Assembly (NCBI GenBank): GCA_903843965.1
Contig: CAIMRY010000029.1
Coordinates: 186,001-250,000, forward strand
Source of the DNA: an uncultured delta proteobacterium
GTDB lineage: Bacteria > Desulfobacterota > Desulfovibrionia > Desulfovibrionales > Desulfovibrionaceae
Direction of reading: 5' to 3'
DNA length: 64,000 bases
Within the stretch, counting starts at the first letter, position 1, and every line of letters begins with the position of its first letter. Under the pieces are notes generated by a model. The model was given only the letters and a program-made list of their open reading frames with translations. It was not told where the DNA came from and made no database searches. Both the position numbers and the translations under genes were made by a program. Positions 24,017 through 32,550 of the stretch are shown here, piece by piece.

Positions 24017-25927
24017 TTAGGCCGTCCTGGGTATCCAGATCCTGAAGGTCGAGCCCTGGCCCGGCTCGCTGACCGCGCCGATGCGGCCGCCGTGCTGGTC
24101 CACGGCCTTTTTGGCGATGAACAGCCCAAGCCCGGTCCCGCGCGAGCCCTTGGTGGAGAAGAACACCGAGAACAGGCGCGAGAGCGTGTCCGGCTGCATG
24201 CCGATGCCGTTGTCCGCAATCTCGAAAAACACGCCGTTGGCGTCGGGCCGGGCGCGGAACACCACCTCATGGGTCTCCTTGGTCTGGTCCTCCAGGCAGG
24301 CGTCCACGGCGTTCTCCAAAATGTTCACCATGGCGGCGGAGAGCACCACGCTGTCCACGGCGAAGCTGCCCAGGTCGGGCGCGATCTCGCACACAAAGGC
24401 CACGCCCAGCTGCTCGGCCTTGGGGGCCACGGCCTCGGCCACCTGGCTGGCCAGGGTGCAGGCGTCCGTGGTGCGCAGCTGCAGCTCGCGCTTCTTGGCG
24501 TAGAACAAGATGTCGAGCACCATGCCCTTGATGCGCCCGATGAGCTCCGTAACCTTGCCCCAGCCCGCCTGGACCAGCTGCTGGTCGCCGGTGCGGAAGC
24601 CCGTGTTGACCTTGTACACGCCGCCGTCCAGCGCCGTGAGCAGGCCCTTGATGCCGTGGGACAGCGAGGCGATGAGCATGCCGAGCGAGGCCAGGTGGTC
24701 CTGCATGCGCGAAAGCTCGGTGATGTCCGTGGCCATCTCCATGACGGCCTCGATCTCGCCCGCGTCGTTCTTGATGGGTGCGGTCCAGACAACCACGTTC
24801 ACCTGCTGGCCGTCCTTGCCGCGCACGGTGAGTTCGCTCTGGTGCGGTTGGCCGTCCTCAAAGCTCTTGAGGGTGGGGCAGCCGAAGCAGGGCCGCCCGG
24901 TGCCGCAGCAGGTCTCGTAGCACAGCCCGCCGGTGCTGTTCCCGAACTCGGCCCGGAAGCTGCGGTTGACGGCCTGGATGCGCAGGTGCCGGTCCAGCAC
25001 GGAAATGAAGCACGGGGCCTCGTCGAACAGCTGCTGGTAGCGCTGGCGCGTGGCGCGCAGTTCGTCCTGCAGGCGCTGCACCTCGCCCGCGTCCACGGCC
25101 AGCTCCAGCACCAGGTCGATCTCGCCGTCCACGCCACGGATGGGCGCGGTATGCACCATGACGGCGGACAGGGTCTCGTCGGTCCCGAAGATGCCCTCGT
25201 GGCTCTTCTGGCCCAGGCCGGTGGAGAGCGTGCGGCCCACGGGGCTTCCGGCCTCGGTCCCGGCTGCCCCGGCGTAGATTTCGTAGCCCGGCTGGCCCAG
25301 GCGGTCGCCCAGGCGGTCGCGGTAGAGCTGGTTCACGGAGACGATGCGCTGGTAGCCGTCCTGGATGGACACCAGGCAGGGCAGGCCGTTGAAGATGCCG
25401 ACTCCACCTTCCACATCGCCTGTCACGCCGCCGATGAGCTGGGTCAGGCCCTCCACCGCAGCCTTGACCGCGCACTGGCGCTCCACGTCCATCAGGTGCT
25501 CGGCCTGCTGGTTGACCATCACTTCGAGGTTTTCGGTGTAGTTCTTCAGGCGCGCGCGCATGGTGATCTTGGCGCTGGCCCGCTTGAGCGCGATCTCGAG
25601 CACGTCGGGCCCGACGGGCTTGGCGATGAAGTCGCAGGCGTCGAGCTTGAGCCCGGCCACGGCCATTTCCAGGTCGCCGTGGCCCGTGACCAGGATGACC
25701 TCGGTGTCCGGGCTGAGTTCCTTGATGCGCCGCAACAGCTCCAGACCGTCCATGCCGGGCATGCGGATGTCGGTCAGGACCACCGGGGGATTGACGCGAG
25801 CAAAGACAGCCAGGGCCTCGTCGCCGCTGGCCGCCTGATGCACGGTGTAGCCCATGTCGGCCAATGTGAAGCCGACGACCTTGCGGATCCCGGCTTCATC
25901 ATCAACAATAAGCACATCCATCGCCAT
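24017..25927 (-). CDS. Receiver-PAS-histidine kinase with Cys-rich PAS
   Basis: 636 residues. An N-terminal receiver (VDDEAGIRK, Asp in VLTDIRMPGMDG, FIAKPVG) is followed by a coiled linker, two PAS-like regions (about 165-280 and 300-420), a kinase core with SLSHGIKGLLTALDGG and an HATPase (NILENAVDAC, DNGIGM, GTGLGLFIAKK). The second PAS holds a Cys cluster CYETCCGTGRPCFGCP that could bind a metal or sense redox; a related cluster occurs in the kinase at 29681-32053. The phospho-His context (LSHGIKG) marks the same kinase subfamily as 28530-29684. It is last in the minus-strand cluster below the tmc genes, and the same neighbour set is known beside tmc in Desulfovibrio vulgaris. Confidence 0.88.
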   Translation of the reverse strand: MAMDVLIVDDEAGIRKVVGFTLADMGYTVHQAASGDEALAVFARVNPPVVLTDIRMPGMDGLELLRRIKELSPDTEVILVTGHGDLEMAVAGLKLDACDFIAKPVGPDVLEIALKRASAKITMRARLKNYTENLEVMVNQQAEHLMDVERQCAVKAAVEGLTQLIGGVTGDVEGGVGIFNGLPCLVSIQDGYQRIVSVNQLYRDRLGDRLGQPGYEIYAGAAGTEAGSPVGRTLSTGLGQKSHEGIFGTDETLSAVMVHTAPIRGVDGEIDLVLELAVDAGEVQRLQDELRATRQRYQQLFDEAPCFISVLDRHLRIQAVNRSFRAEFGNSTGGLCYETCCGTGRPCFGCPTLKSFEDGQPHQSELTVRGKDGQQVNVVVWTAPIKNDAGEIEAVMEMATDITELSRMQDHLASLGMLIASLSHGIKGLLTALDGGVYKVNTGFRTGDQQLVQAGWGKVTELIGRIKGMVLDILFYAKKRELQLRTTDACTLASQVAEAVAPKAEQLGVAFVCEIAPDLGSFAVDSVVLSAAMVNILENAVDACLEDQTKETHEVVFRARPDANGVFFEIADNGIGMQPDTLSRLFSVFFSTKGSRGTGLGLFIAKKAVDQHGGRIGAVSEPGQGSTFRIWIPRTA

Positions 25928-26038
25928 GCGGCCCGCCCCCGGCACTGTCCGCACCCTACCCGGCGGGACTACGCAGTTGTCTGGCGTGAATCCTACTGAA
26001 ACGCCCTCTGGAAGGGGAAAGCGCTTTGCGGCGGCTGT

Positions 26039-26398
26039 TTATGGCGCGCCGATGGCCTTTTCCACGATGCTCAACACCTGGGCCGGCTCAAAGGGCTTGT
26101 TCACCGTGGCCACGGCCTTGCGGATGGCCAAGTGGATGCCTGCCAGGCCGCTGATGACCACCACGGGCAAATCCTTAAACTCCGGCTTCTGGCTGAACTT
26201 GCGGTAGAAGCGCGGGCCCCATTCGTCGGGCATCTCCAGGTCCAGGGTCAGGAGGTCCGGGTGCTCGCGCTCAATGACCTCCATGGCGCTCTCTCCGCCC
26301 GGGGCCGAGCAGGTGGCGTAGCCGCGCTCCTTGAAGATGGACACGAGGTATTCCACGATATCAGGGTCATCGTCCACCACCATGATCTTCTTCGCCAT
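26039..26398 (-). CDS. Single-domain response regulator
   Basis: 119 residues, receiver only: VVDDDPDIVEYL, phosphoacceptor in LLTLDLEMPDEWG, VVISGLAGIH, and VNKPFEP. The sequence after the Asp (EWGPRFYRKFSQKPEFKDLP) is unusual for receivers and is closely shared with the receiver domain of the Rrf2 fusion at 36201-37157, which marks the two as paralogues. It sits between another receiver (26400) and the receiver-kinase (24017) and is a likely phosphorelay component. Confidence 0.88.
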   Translation of the reverse strand: MAKKIMVVDDDPDIVEYLVSIFKERGYATCSAPGGESAMEVIEREHPDLLTLDLEMPDEWGPRFYRKFSQKPEFKDLPVVVISGLAGIHLAIRKAVATVNKPFEPAQVLSIVEKAIGAP

Positions 26399-26399
26399 C

Positions 26400-26891
26400 T
26401 CACGCCTCCTTAGTGTTCCGCGTCAAAGCGCCCTGGGCTCTCCCCTGGGCCGCCAAAATCCGTTCCGCCTCCCGAAGCAGAGCCTCCGGGCTGGGGGGTT
26501 TCTCCACGTAGCCGTCCACATCGGGCAAGAGCCCCCCGTCCTTGCCGGGCATTCCCGTGCGCACCAGCGACAGCGAGTGCCGGAAGGCCTCCCCGGCGAT
26601 GGCCGAAACCACGAGCACCCCGGCCCGCCGCAGCTCCTCATCGGCCTTGAGCCGCTGGAAGAGCCGGATGCCGCCCTGGTTCGGCATCATCAAATCCAGG
26701 CTGACAAGGTCGGGCTTCCACTCCTTGGCCTTGCGGAAGCCCTCCTCGCCATCGCGGGCCGTCGCGGTTGCATACCCCGCAGTCTCAAAAACCGCCGCGA
26801 TGTAAATCCGCAGGTGCATCTCGTCGTCCACCACGAGCACCCGCCCCCGGCCCGGAGACCGGTCCGGATTCCGGCCCGCCCCCCCGGTCAT
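26400..26891 (-). CDS. Single-domain response regulator with extended loop
   Basis: 163 residues. A Gly/Arg/Pro-rich N-terminal 16 residues precede a receiver with VVDDEMHLRIY, Asp in LVSLDLMMPNQGG, VVSAIAGE and VEKPPSP. Between the fourth strand and the Lys a longer loop (RHSLSLVRTGMPGKDGGLLPDVDG) is inserted. There is no output domain. Its stop is one base from the next receiver, so they are co-translated; the universal stress protein lies four bases upstream of its start. Confidence 0.85.
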   Translation of the reverse strand: MTGGAGRNPDRSPGRGRVLVVDDEMHLRIYIAAVFETAGYATATARDGEEGFRKAKEWKPDLVSLDLMMPNQGGIRLFQRLKADEELRRAGVLVVSAIAGEAFRHSLSLVRTGMPGKDGGLLPDVDGYVEKPPSPEALLREAERILAAQGRAQGALTRNTKEA

Positions 26892-26895
26892 GGGC

Positions 26896-27846
26896 CTACT
26901 CCCCGCTGCGCGGCCCCCCGTAAGGGCTCACGTCCACCTTGTCGGGGTGGTTCACGCTCAAAACCGGGCAGGCCGAGCGCAGCACAACCTGTTCGATGGT
27001 GCTGCCGAGCATGGCCTGTTCCGGGTCCACGTCCTTGGTGTGGTGGGCCATGACGATCAGGTCGGCCTTGGCCTCGCGCGCGTACTTCAGCACCTCCACG
27101 TGCGGGGTGCCCTCGCGCAAGGCCAGGATGTAGTTGTCGAAATCGCCCATGTTGGCCACGTACTTATCCTGCACCTTCTTTTCAGATGCGGCAAGCTGCT
27201 GCTCAATGTAGGACTGGGTGGCGGTGCTGGCCTGGCCCTCGGGGCCGATGTCCACGCAGTGGAACACGTGCAGCTTGCAGCCGATCTCCTTGGCCACATT
27301 GCGGGCGAACTGGAAGGCGTAGTCCGAGGGCTTGCTGAAGTCCGTGGCGACCACGATGTTGGCGAAATACGACCAGCAGGTGACGCAGGGGCGGCTGACG
27401 ATGAGGACCGGGCAGCGGGCGCTCTTGGCCACCTTCTGCATTGTCGACCCGGCGATGGCGCGGTGGCGCATGGCGCCTACGTCTTCCTCGCGGGTGTGCG
27501 CGCCCATGATGATCAGGCTGGCGTCGTCCTTTCTGGCCTTGCGCAAAATCTCGGTGTGGGGCTCGCCGGTGGCGGTCTCGTACACGCAGTCCGGGTGGTC
27601 CTTGCCCAGCTTCTCGTAGTACTGGGCCATTTCCTCCTTGACCAGACTCACCAGGTTCTCGTCCACGTTCTCGGCATCGCCGGTGCGCACGTCGCGGTAG
27701 GTCAGGCTGAACCCCCGGCCCGGCAGGCCAAAGACGTGGTACACGTAAAGCTTCGAGTGGTTCTTGCGAGAGAGCTCAAAGGCGACGCGCGCGGCGTCGT
27801 CGCAGGTGGAAGAAGCAGACGTGGCGAACAGTATCTTCTCGAACAT
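26896..27846 (-). CDS. Tandem universal stress protein
   Basis: 316 residues with two UspA domains: residues 1-150 (FEKILFATSASSTCDDAARVA ... LIIMGAHTREEDVGAMRHRAIAGSTMQKVAKSARCPVLIV) and about 160-316 (ANIVVATDFSKPSDYAFQFARNVA ... LIVMAHHTKDVDPEQAMLGSTIEQVVLRSACPVLSV). Both G-(S/T) nucleotide loops are present, so ATP binding is likely. GGAGG precedes ATG 27846. It is part of the gene set conserved beside tmc and may tune redox signalling. Confidence 0.9.
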   Translation of the reverse strand: MFEKILFATSASSTCDDAARVAFELSRKNHSKLYVYHVFGLPGRGFSLTYRDVRTGDAENVDENLVSLVKEEMAQYYEKLGKDHPDCVYETATGEPHTEILRKARKDDASLIIMGAHTREEDVGAMRHRAIAGSTMQKVAKSARCPVLIVSRPCVTCWSYFANIVVATDFSKPSDYAFQFARNVAKEIGCKLHVFHCVDIGPEGQASTATQSYIEQQLAASEKKVQDKYVANMGDFDNYILALREGTPHVEVLKYAREAKADLIVMAHHTKDVDPEQAMLGSTIEQVVLRSACPVLSVNHPDKVDVSPYGGPRSGE

Positions 27847-27848
27847 AA

Positions 27849-28388
27849 CTACCTCCTTAGTGCGCATTCCACAGGGGCCCCGTGGAACGCGAGTTGCCAA
27901 CCGATGCCTTCCTGAAATTCGAACAGGTTGCAGACCGTCTGAAAGCGGAACTCGTCCATCCTGTCGCCAAAAATCACGTGCTTGAGCGGGCCCAGGACCA
28001 CGGGCAGGTCAAGCAGGGTCTCCACCGGGTAGGGCTTGATCTCGATGTCCTCTCCGTCCGTGCCGACCCCGCGCAGGGCGTGGTAGATATCCAGCCGGGG
28101 CGGGGCCGGGTGGCCGATGATGGCCACGGTCTTGGACAGCTCCAGCCGGGCGATGCCCGCCGGGATGCAGCCGGATTCGGGCCAGCCCGCCAGGCCCCTG
28201 GACAGGTCCTGGGCAAAGGGGCTCAACCGCAAAAACAGCTCATTGAGGGAGAGCATCTTGATGAAGCTGCGCAGGGTGTACCCTTCCGCCAGCACCACGC
28301 GGGCTCCAAGCACGCACAACAGATCCGTCTCTTGCGTCCCGTCATGCCGGAGCAGTAACCCCTCCGAGTTTAGTATGATTTCGTCCAT
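27849..28388 (-). CDS. Conserved hypothetical protein of the tmc-linked regulatory set
   Basis: 179 residues from ATG 28388 (MDEIILNSEGLLLRHD); ATGs at 28397 and 28412 are possible. No signal peptide or helices. It contains CVLGARVVLAEGYTLRSFI and ELSKTVAIIGHPAPPRLDIYHAL, with no catalytic motif that I recognise. Its stop lies two bases from the universal stress protein start. Position and strand match the hypothetical protein found between the USP and tmcA in D. vulgaris, so it is likely a real part of the system. Confidence 0.72.
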   Translation of the reverse strand: MDEIILNSEGLLLRHDGTQETDLLCVLGARVVLAEGYTLRSFIKMLSLNELFLRLSPFAQDLSRGLAGWPESGCIPAGIARLELSKTVAIIGHPAPPRLDIYHALRGVGTDGEDIEIKPYPVETLLDLPVVLGPLKHVIFGDRMDEFRFQTVCNLFEFQEGIGWQLAFHGAPVECALRR

Positions 28389-28529
28389 ATTGCACATTCC
28401 GCGTGTGTACAATTGATTTGACGCAATAATCTTAAAGCGATTTCACCGTATTTCATAATAATGTTCTCGTCAATGTTGAAAAGAATATCTCATCGTAAAA
28501 AACTCAATTTTCAAATCGTTCAATTCGCC
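28389..28529 (-). promoter_or_regulatory. AT-rich gap, possible internal promoter
   Basis: An unusually AT-rich 141 bases separates the receiver-kinase from the hypothetical/USP group. On the minus strand it holds TTGACG within ACATTGACGAGAACATT, followed by AT-rich -10-like sequence without a clear hexamer. It may let the downstream group be transcribed apart from tmc. Confidence 0.3.
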
Positions 28530-29684
28530 CTACCCTGGGATGATTATATTGAACGTTGTCCCCGAGCCCTGTTGGCTTGCAACTGCAATGCTGCCTCCGT
28601 GCTCCTCCACGATTTTTTTGGTGGTCATCAGCCCCAGTCCAGAGCCGCCCTCGCCCTTGGTGCTGAAAAAGACCGTGAACAGCCGGGATTTGGCCTCCTC
28701 GTCCAGGCCGCAACCATTGTCCGCAACGCTGTAGAGCACGCCCCCGCCTGGCCGGGGCGCGACCGTGAGCGCCACCCGCCCGCCCGGGGTGTCCGGCCCG
28801 AACCCGGCGGCCTGGCAGGCGTCCAGCGCGTTGCCCACCAGGTTCATCAGGCAGCGGTGCAGGGCCTCGGCGTCGAGCCGGACCAACGCCATGTCCGCCG
28901 GGGCCGCCAGGGTCAGCTCCGCGCCTGCGGCCTTGGCCTTGTGCTGCAGCAGCTCGACCACCTCCCGCGCGGGCTGGGCCGGGTCGCAGGGCACGGGCTT
29001 GAGCGCCTCGGGCCGGGCGTAGCGCAGCATCTCCAGCGACAGGTTCTTGATCTTCTCCACATTGGCCTGGAGCATCTCCCAGCCCTGCTCCAGGTAGGCC
29101 CGGCGGTCCAGCTCCAGACCCTTGCCGAAGAGGAAGATGCTGCCCTCCAGCCCGCTGGCCAGGTTCTTGATGGCGTGGGACAGCCCGGCCACGGTCTGGC
29201 CCACTGCGGCCAGGCGCTCTGCGGCCAGAAGCTCGCGGGTCTTCTGCTCCACCAGGCGCTCCAGCTCCTGGGTGTGCTCGCGGATGGCCCGGCGCATGTC
29301 CAGGCGCTCGCTCGCGCGCTTGAGCGCGATGTCCAGGGCATCGTCGCTGATGGGCTTGGTCACGAAATCCGTGGCGTCGAGCTTGATGCCCTGGATGGCC
29401 AGGTCGATGTCGCCGTGGCCGGTGATGAGGATGACCTCGGTGTCGTGGCCGCCGGGGCTTTGGGCTGCGGCCTTGAGGGCCTTCAACAGCTCCAGTCCGT
29501 CCATGCCGGGCATCTTGATGTCCGTGATGACGATGGGCGGCTTGAGCTCGTGGAACAGGGCCAGGGCCTTTTCCGCGTTCTCCGCCGTGGACACGGTGAA
29601 GCCCCGGTCGGCCAGGGTCAGGCCCAGCACCTTGCGGATGCCGTCCTCGTCGTCCACCAGGAGGATGCGCTGCGTCTCGCTCAT
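28530..29684 (-). CDS. Receiver-histidine kinase hybrid
   Basis: 384 residues. The N-terminal receiver (LLVDDEDGIRKVLG, Asp in VITDIKMPGMDG, FVTKPIS) connects by a coiled helix (ERLVEQKTRELLAAERLAA) to a kinase core with phospho-His in GLSHAIKNLASGLEGS and an HATPase (NLVGNALDAC, DNGCGLDEEAK, GSGLGLMTTKK). There is no membrane segment or PAS. The start overlaps the c-heme kinase stop by four bases (ATGA at 29681-29684), so it is translated with it and probably receives its phosphate. It ends before a 141-base AT-rich gap. Confidence 0.9.
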   Translation of the reverse strand: MSETQRILLVDDEDGIRKVLGLTLADRGFTVSTAENAEKALALFHELKPPIVITDIKMPGMDGLELLKALKAAAQSPGGHDTEVILITGHGDIDLAIQGIKLDATDFVTKPISDDALDIALKRASERLDMRRAIREHTQELERLVEQKTRELLAAERLAAVGQTVAGLSHAIKNLASGLEGSIFLFGKGLELDRRAYLEQGWEMLQANVEKIKNLSLEMLRYARPEALKPVPCDPAQPAREVVELLQHKAKAAGAELTLAAPADMALVRLDAEALHRCLMNLVGNALDACQAAGFGPDTPGGRVALTVAPRPGGGVLYSVADNGCGLDEEAKSRLFTVFFSTKGEGGSGLGLMTTKKIVEEHGGSIAVASQQGSGTTFNIIIPG

Positions 29685-32053
29685 GGGCGGCCTCCGGCTC
29701 CGGACGGGGTGCCGGACGGGGAGCCGGACGGTGAGCTGGCCTGGGAACCGGGCTGGTCGCCATTCTGGTCGCTTACGCATTCTATGGGCAGGGTGATGAT
29801 GAAGCGCGTGCCTTCGCCCGGGGTGGAGCAGGCCTTGATGTCGCCGCCGCAGTCCTTGATGATGCCGTAGCTGATGGACAGCCCCAGCCCCGTGCCCTTG
29901 CCCACCTTCTTGGTGGTGAAGAAGGGCTCGAAGATCTTTTCCAGCACGCCAGTGGGAATGCCGCAGCCCGTGTCGGCGATGACCACGGTCACGAACTGGC
30001 CGCTTGTGCTGGCGGAAAGTTCGATGCGCTTGGGCCCGGCGGGCTTGTCGCCCTTTTCGGCGGCAACCGCCCACTTTTCCTCAATGGCGTCGCGGGCGTT
30101 GATGAGCATGTTGATGAAGACCTGCTCCAGGCGTCCGGCGTCGGCCCGGACCAAGGGCAGGGTCGGCTCCACGCGCAGGGATACCTCGATCTCGCGCAGC
30201 TTGAGCTGCTGGCTGAAGATGTCCAGGCTGCGGGCCAGGATGGCCCCGGCGTCCACGGGCTCCAGCTTCATCTCCGGCTTGCGGCCGAATTCACGCAGGT
30301 GGTTGATGATGCGCGAGGCGCGGTCCACGTGGGCGTCGATCTCCTTGGCCATCTCGGCCAAAATGTCCGGGTTGAGCGGCTCCTTGCGGGTGATCTTGCG
30401 CACGATGAAGCTGGCTGCGGTCTTGATCACCGACAGGGGCTGGTTCAACTCATGGGCCATGCCTGTGGCCATTTCGCCCAGGGTGGCCATCTTCGAGGCC
30501 TGGATGAGCTGCTGCTCGGTCTCCAGGCGCTTGGTCATGTCGCTGGTGGTCACCAGCAGCACCTTCTGCCCGGAGAACTCCGAGGGGGACACGCGCACCG
30601 TGACGAACAGCCTGCGCCCGTCCTTGGTCATGTGCACCGAGCGGTCGTGCAGGTCGGTCTGGGCCAGGCGCTTCTTGAAGCGGTCGCGGTCCTCCACGGG
30701 GTACAGGTCCTGGAACGAGCGGCCCACGATCTCGAAAGGCTCATACCCGTAGACCACGGGCACGGACTCGTTGCAGTCCAGGATGCGCAGGGACTCGGCG
30801 TCGAGCACGAACACGGGGTTGGGGATGTTGCGGAAGATGGCCTGGTACTTGTGCTCGCTCTTCTCCAGCTCCTCTTCGAGCTGCTTGCGGCTGGTGATGT
30901 CCAGGCACATCTCCATGGCCGAGACGATCTCGCCCTCGCTGTTGGTGATGGGCGCGGTGGTCACCATCCAGTGCCGCACGGTGCCGTCGGCGTCAAAGCC
31001 GGTCTCCTCGCTGCAATGGCTCTTGCCGGTCTTGAAGGTCAGCTCCACCGGGCAGTTGGGGCACTTTTCGCTGCGTCCCTTGTAGGCATGGTAGCAAAAG
31101 TCGCCGGGGCGCGGGCGGAACTTCTCCCGGAACTCCTGGTTGTAGCGCAGCAGGCGGAAATTCTTGTCCTGCACGGTGATGATGCAGGGCACCTGCGAGA
31201 ACAGCGACTGGTACTCGTCGCGCTGGCGGTTCAGTTCGATCTGCTTCTCGCTGATGCTCTTGCCCATGCGCTCGATGGCCGTGACCAGGGTGCCCATTTC
31301 GTCGCGCTGGGAGATGTCGATGCCGGCGCACTGGCCCCCCTCGGCGATGCGCTTGGCCCCGCGGATGAGCTTGCGGATGGGCCGGATGACGAAGCGCATC
31401 ATGAACAGGAAGATGGACAGGCCGAGCGCCAGCAGAACGATGGCCGTGAAGCCGATGATGCGCGTCTTGGAGGAGCTTATCTCGCGGTCCGCAGACTCCA
31501 GGGAGAGCACCACGTCGATGGCGCCCAGAACCTTCTTGTCCTGCGGGTGGAAGTGGCAGTTCTCGAAGCAGCCGGGTTCGTTGTAGATGGGGCTTATTAT
31601 GCCGAGCGTACGCTGGCCGTTTGGGCCCTCAAAGATGCGCGTGCGCGCCTCCAGCGGAACGTCGGCCGCCGGGGGGTTGGACTGGTGGCAGACGTAGCAG
31701 GCCTGGCTCTTGATGTCCGTGACCGAGTCCACCTCCCGCGGGATGTTGGAGAACTTGATCTGGCCTTCCTTGTTGTACACGCGAATGGCCAGGATGCCCT
31801 CCTGGCTGCCGACGTTGGAGATGATCTGGTTCAAGTCCTCGCGCGAGTTGAGCATCATGGCGTAGCGGGTGCCGAGCTTGATGGTGGTGCCCAGGCGGTC
31901 GGCCTCGGCCACCACGTACGTCATGAGCACGTCCTCCTGGTGGCTGATGGCCAGGTAGGACAGCGCGGACACGCACACCACGAGAGACGCCCCCGCAGCC
32001 ACGATGAGCTTGGAGATGAGGCTTCCCTGGATGGCGTTCCACAGCTTGCGCAT
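29681..32053 (-). CDS. Membrane sensor histidine kinase with periplasmic c-type heme motif
   Basis: 790 residues. TM1 is about 13-35; a periplasmic region of about 160 residues follows; TM2 is about 199-221; then HAMP, two PAS domains (about 280-400, 405-520), a HisKA with MAHELNQPLSVIK and an HATPase ([31 protein letters not shown]). The periplasmic part contains a perfect c-heme motif C119-YV-C122-H123 and a second Cys/His cluster C162FENC166H167, so it should bind heme c and sense redox state, O2, NO or another ligand. The first PAS carries CYHAYKGRSEKCPNCP. It is encoded 98 bases after tmcA, so it probably monitors periplasmic electron flow tied to Tmc. Confidence 0.92.
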   Translation of the reverse strand: MRKLWNAIQGSLISKLIVAAGASLVVCVSALSYLAISHQEDVLMTYVVAEADRLGTTIKLGTRYAMMLNSREDLNQIISNVGSQEGILAIRVYNKEGQIKFSNIPREVDSVTDIKSQACYVCHQSNPPAADVPLEARTRIFEGPNGQRTLGIISPIYNEPGCFENCHFHPQDKKVLGAIDVVLSLESADREISSSKTRIIGFTAIVLLALGLSIFLFMMRFVIRPIRKLIRGAKRIAEGGQCAGIDISQRDEMGTLVTAIERMGKSISEKQIELNRQRDEYQSLFSQVPCIITVQDKNFRLLRYNQEFREKFRPRPGDFCYHAYKGRSEKCPNCPVELTFKTGKSHCSEETGFDADGTVRHWMVTTAPITNSEGEIVSAMEMCLDITSRKQLEEELEKSEHKYQAIFRNIPNPVFVLDAESLRILDCNESVPVVYGYEPFEIVGRSFQDLYPVEDRDRFKKRLAQTDLHDRSVHMTKDGRRLFVTVRVSPSEFSGQKVLLVTTSDMTKRLETEQQLIQASKMATLGEMATGMAHELNQPLSVIKTAASFIVRKITRKEPLNPDILAEMAKEIDAHVDRASRIINHLREFGRKPEMKLEPVDAGAILARSLDIFSQQLKLREIEVSLRVEPTLPLVRADAGRLEQVFINMLINARDAIEEKWAVAAEKGDKPAGPKRIELSASTSGQFVTVVIADTGCGIPTGVLEKIFEPFFTTKKVGKGTGLGLSISYGIIKDCGGDIKACSTPGEGTRFIITLPIECVSDQNGDQPGSQASSPSGSPSGTPSGAGGRP

Positions 32054-32151
32054 GGTTCACTCCCCGGGCCGTCGCCGTCGGATGGTCCTGCCTGCCGGTC
32101 CGCCGGGGGAGCCCGCTTGGGGCCCCCCTGACGGATGCTCAGCAGACGTTT

Positions 32152-32541
32152 TCAGCGTACGTGGCACTGCCCGCAGGCCAGCGGGCCCTTGCCCTTGGCC
32201 CGGTGGCAGGCGATGCACTGCTTGTGGTAGGCGCGCTGCAGGCTGGTGGCCTTGCCTGCGGGCTTCACCTTGTGGCAGTCGGAACAGGGCGTGCCCTCGG
32301 TGGAGGCGGTCTTGTCCTGCTTGCCGTCGGCCCCGCCGTGGTGGCAAACCACGCACTCTTCGAGCTTGGCCTTTTCGTTGTGCTTGTCGTGGTTGAACAC
32401 GGCCGGGGGCCGGGTCAGCTTGCCAAAGGCCGCAGGGGCCAGTTTGGTGATGGTGTCCTGGGCCATGACAGTCTGGACCGCCAGAAAGGCCGACGTGCAG
32501 ACCAGCGCGGCCAGCATGAGAAGGGGCAGTATGCGCTTCAT
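32152..32541 (-). CDS. tmcA: Type II tetraheme cytochrome c3, Tmc subunit A
   Basis: 129 residues. A Sec signal peptide (MKRILPLLMLAALVCTSAFL, cleaved near VMAQ) is followed by four CxxCH heme sites (CVVCH, CSDCH, CIACH, CGQCH) and extra His ligands (FNHDKHNEK, YHKQC). Four hemes and this size fit the acidic type II cytochrome c3, which takes electrons from periplasmic hydrogenase or formate dehydrogenase via type I c3 and passes them to the Tmc membrane complex. Start has a GGAGG-like site. It is the fourth gene of the tmcDCBA operon. Confidence 0.95.
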   Translation of the reverse strand: MKRILPLLMLAALVCTSAFLAVQTVMAQDTITKLAPAAFGKLTRPPAVFNHDKHNEKAKLEECVVCHHGGADGKQDKTASTEGTPCSDCHKVKPAGKATSLQRAYHKQCIACHRAKGKGPLACGQCHVR

Positions 32542-32550
32542 GGCGTCCTC

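Noticed and set aside
23725-24045. Short plus-strand frames over the repeat region after the Lon-receiver gene
   Set aside because: They read the degenerate kinase repeats in reverse and have no ribosome site.
29681-32053. A second covalent heme at CFENCH (residues 162-167)
   Set aside because: The spacing is CxxxCH, not the standard CxxCH; it may bind a metal or an atypical heme, so only one heme is claimed.
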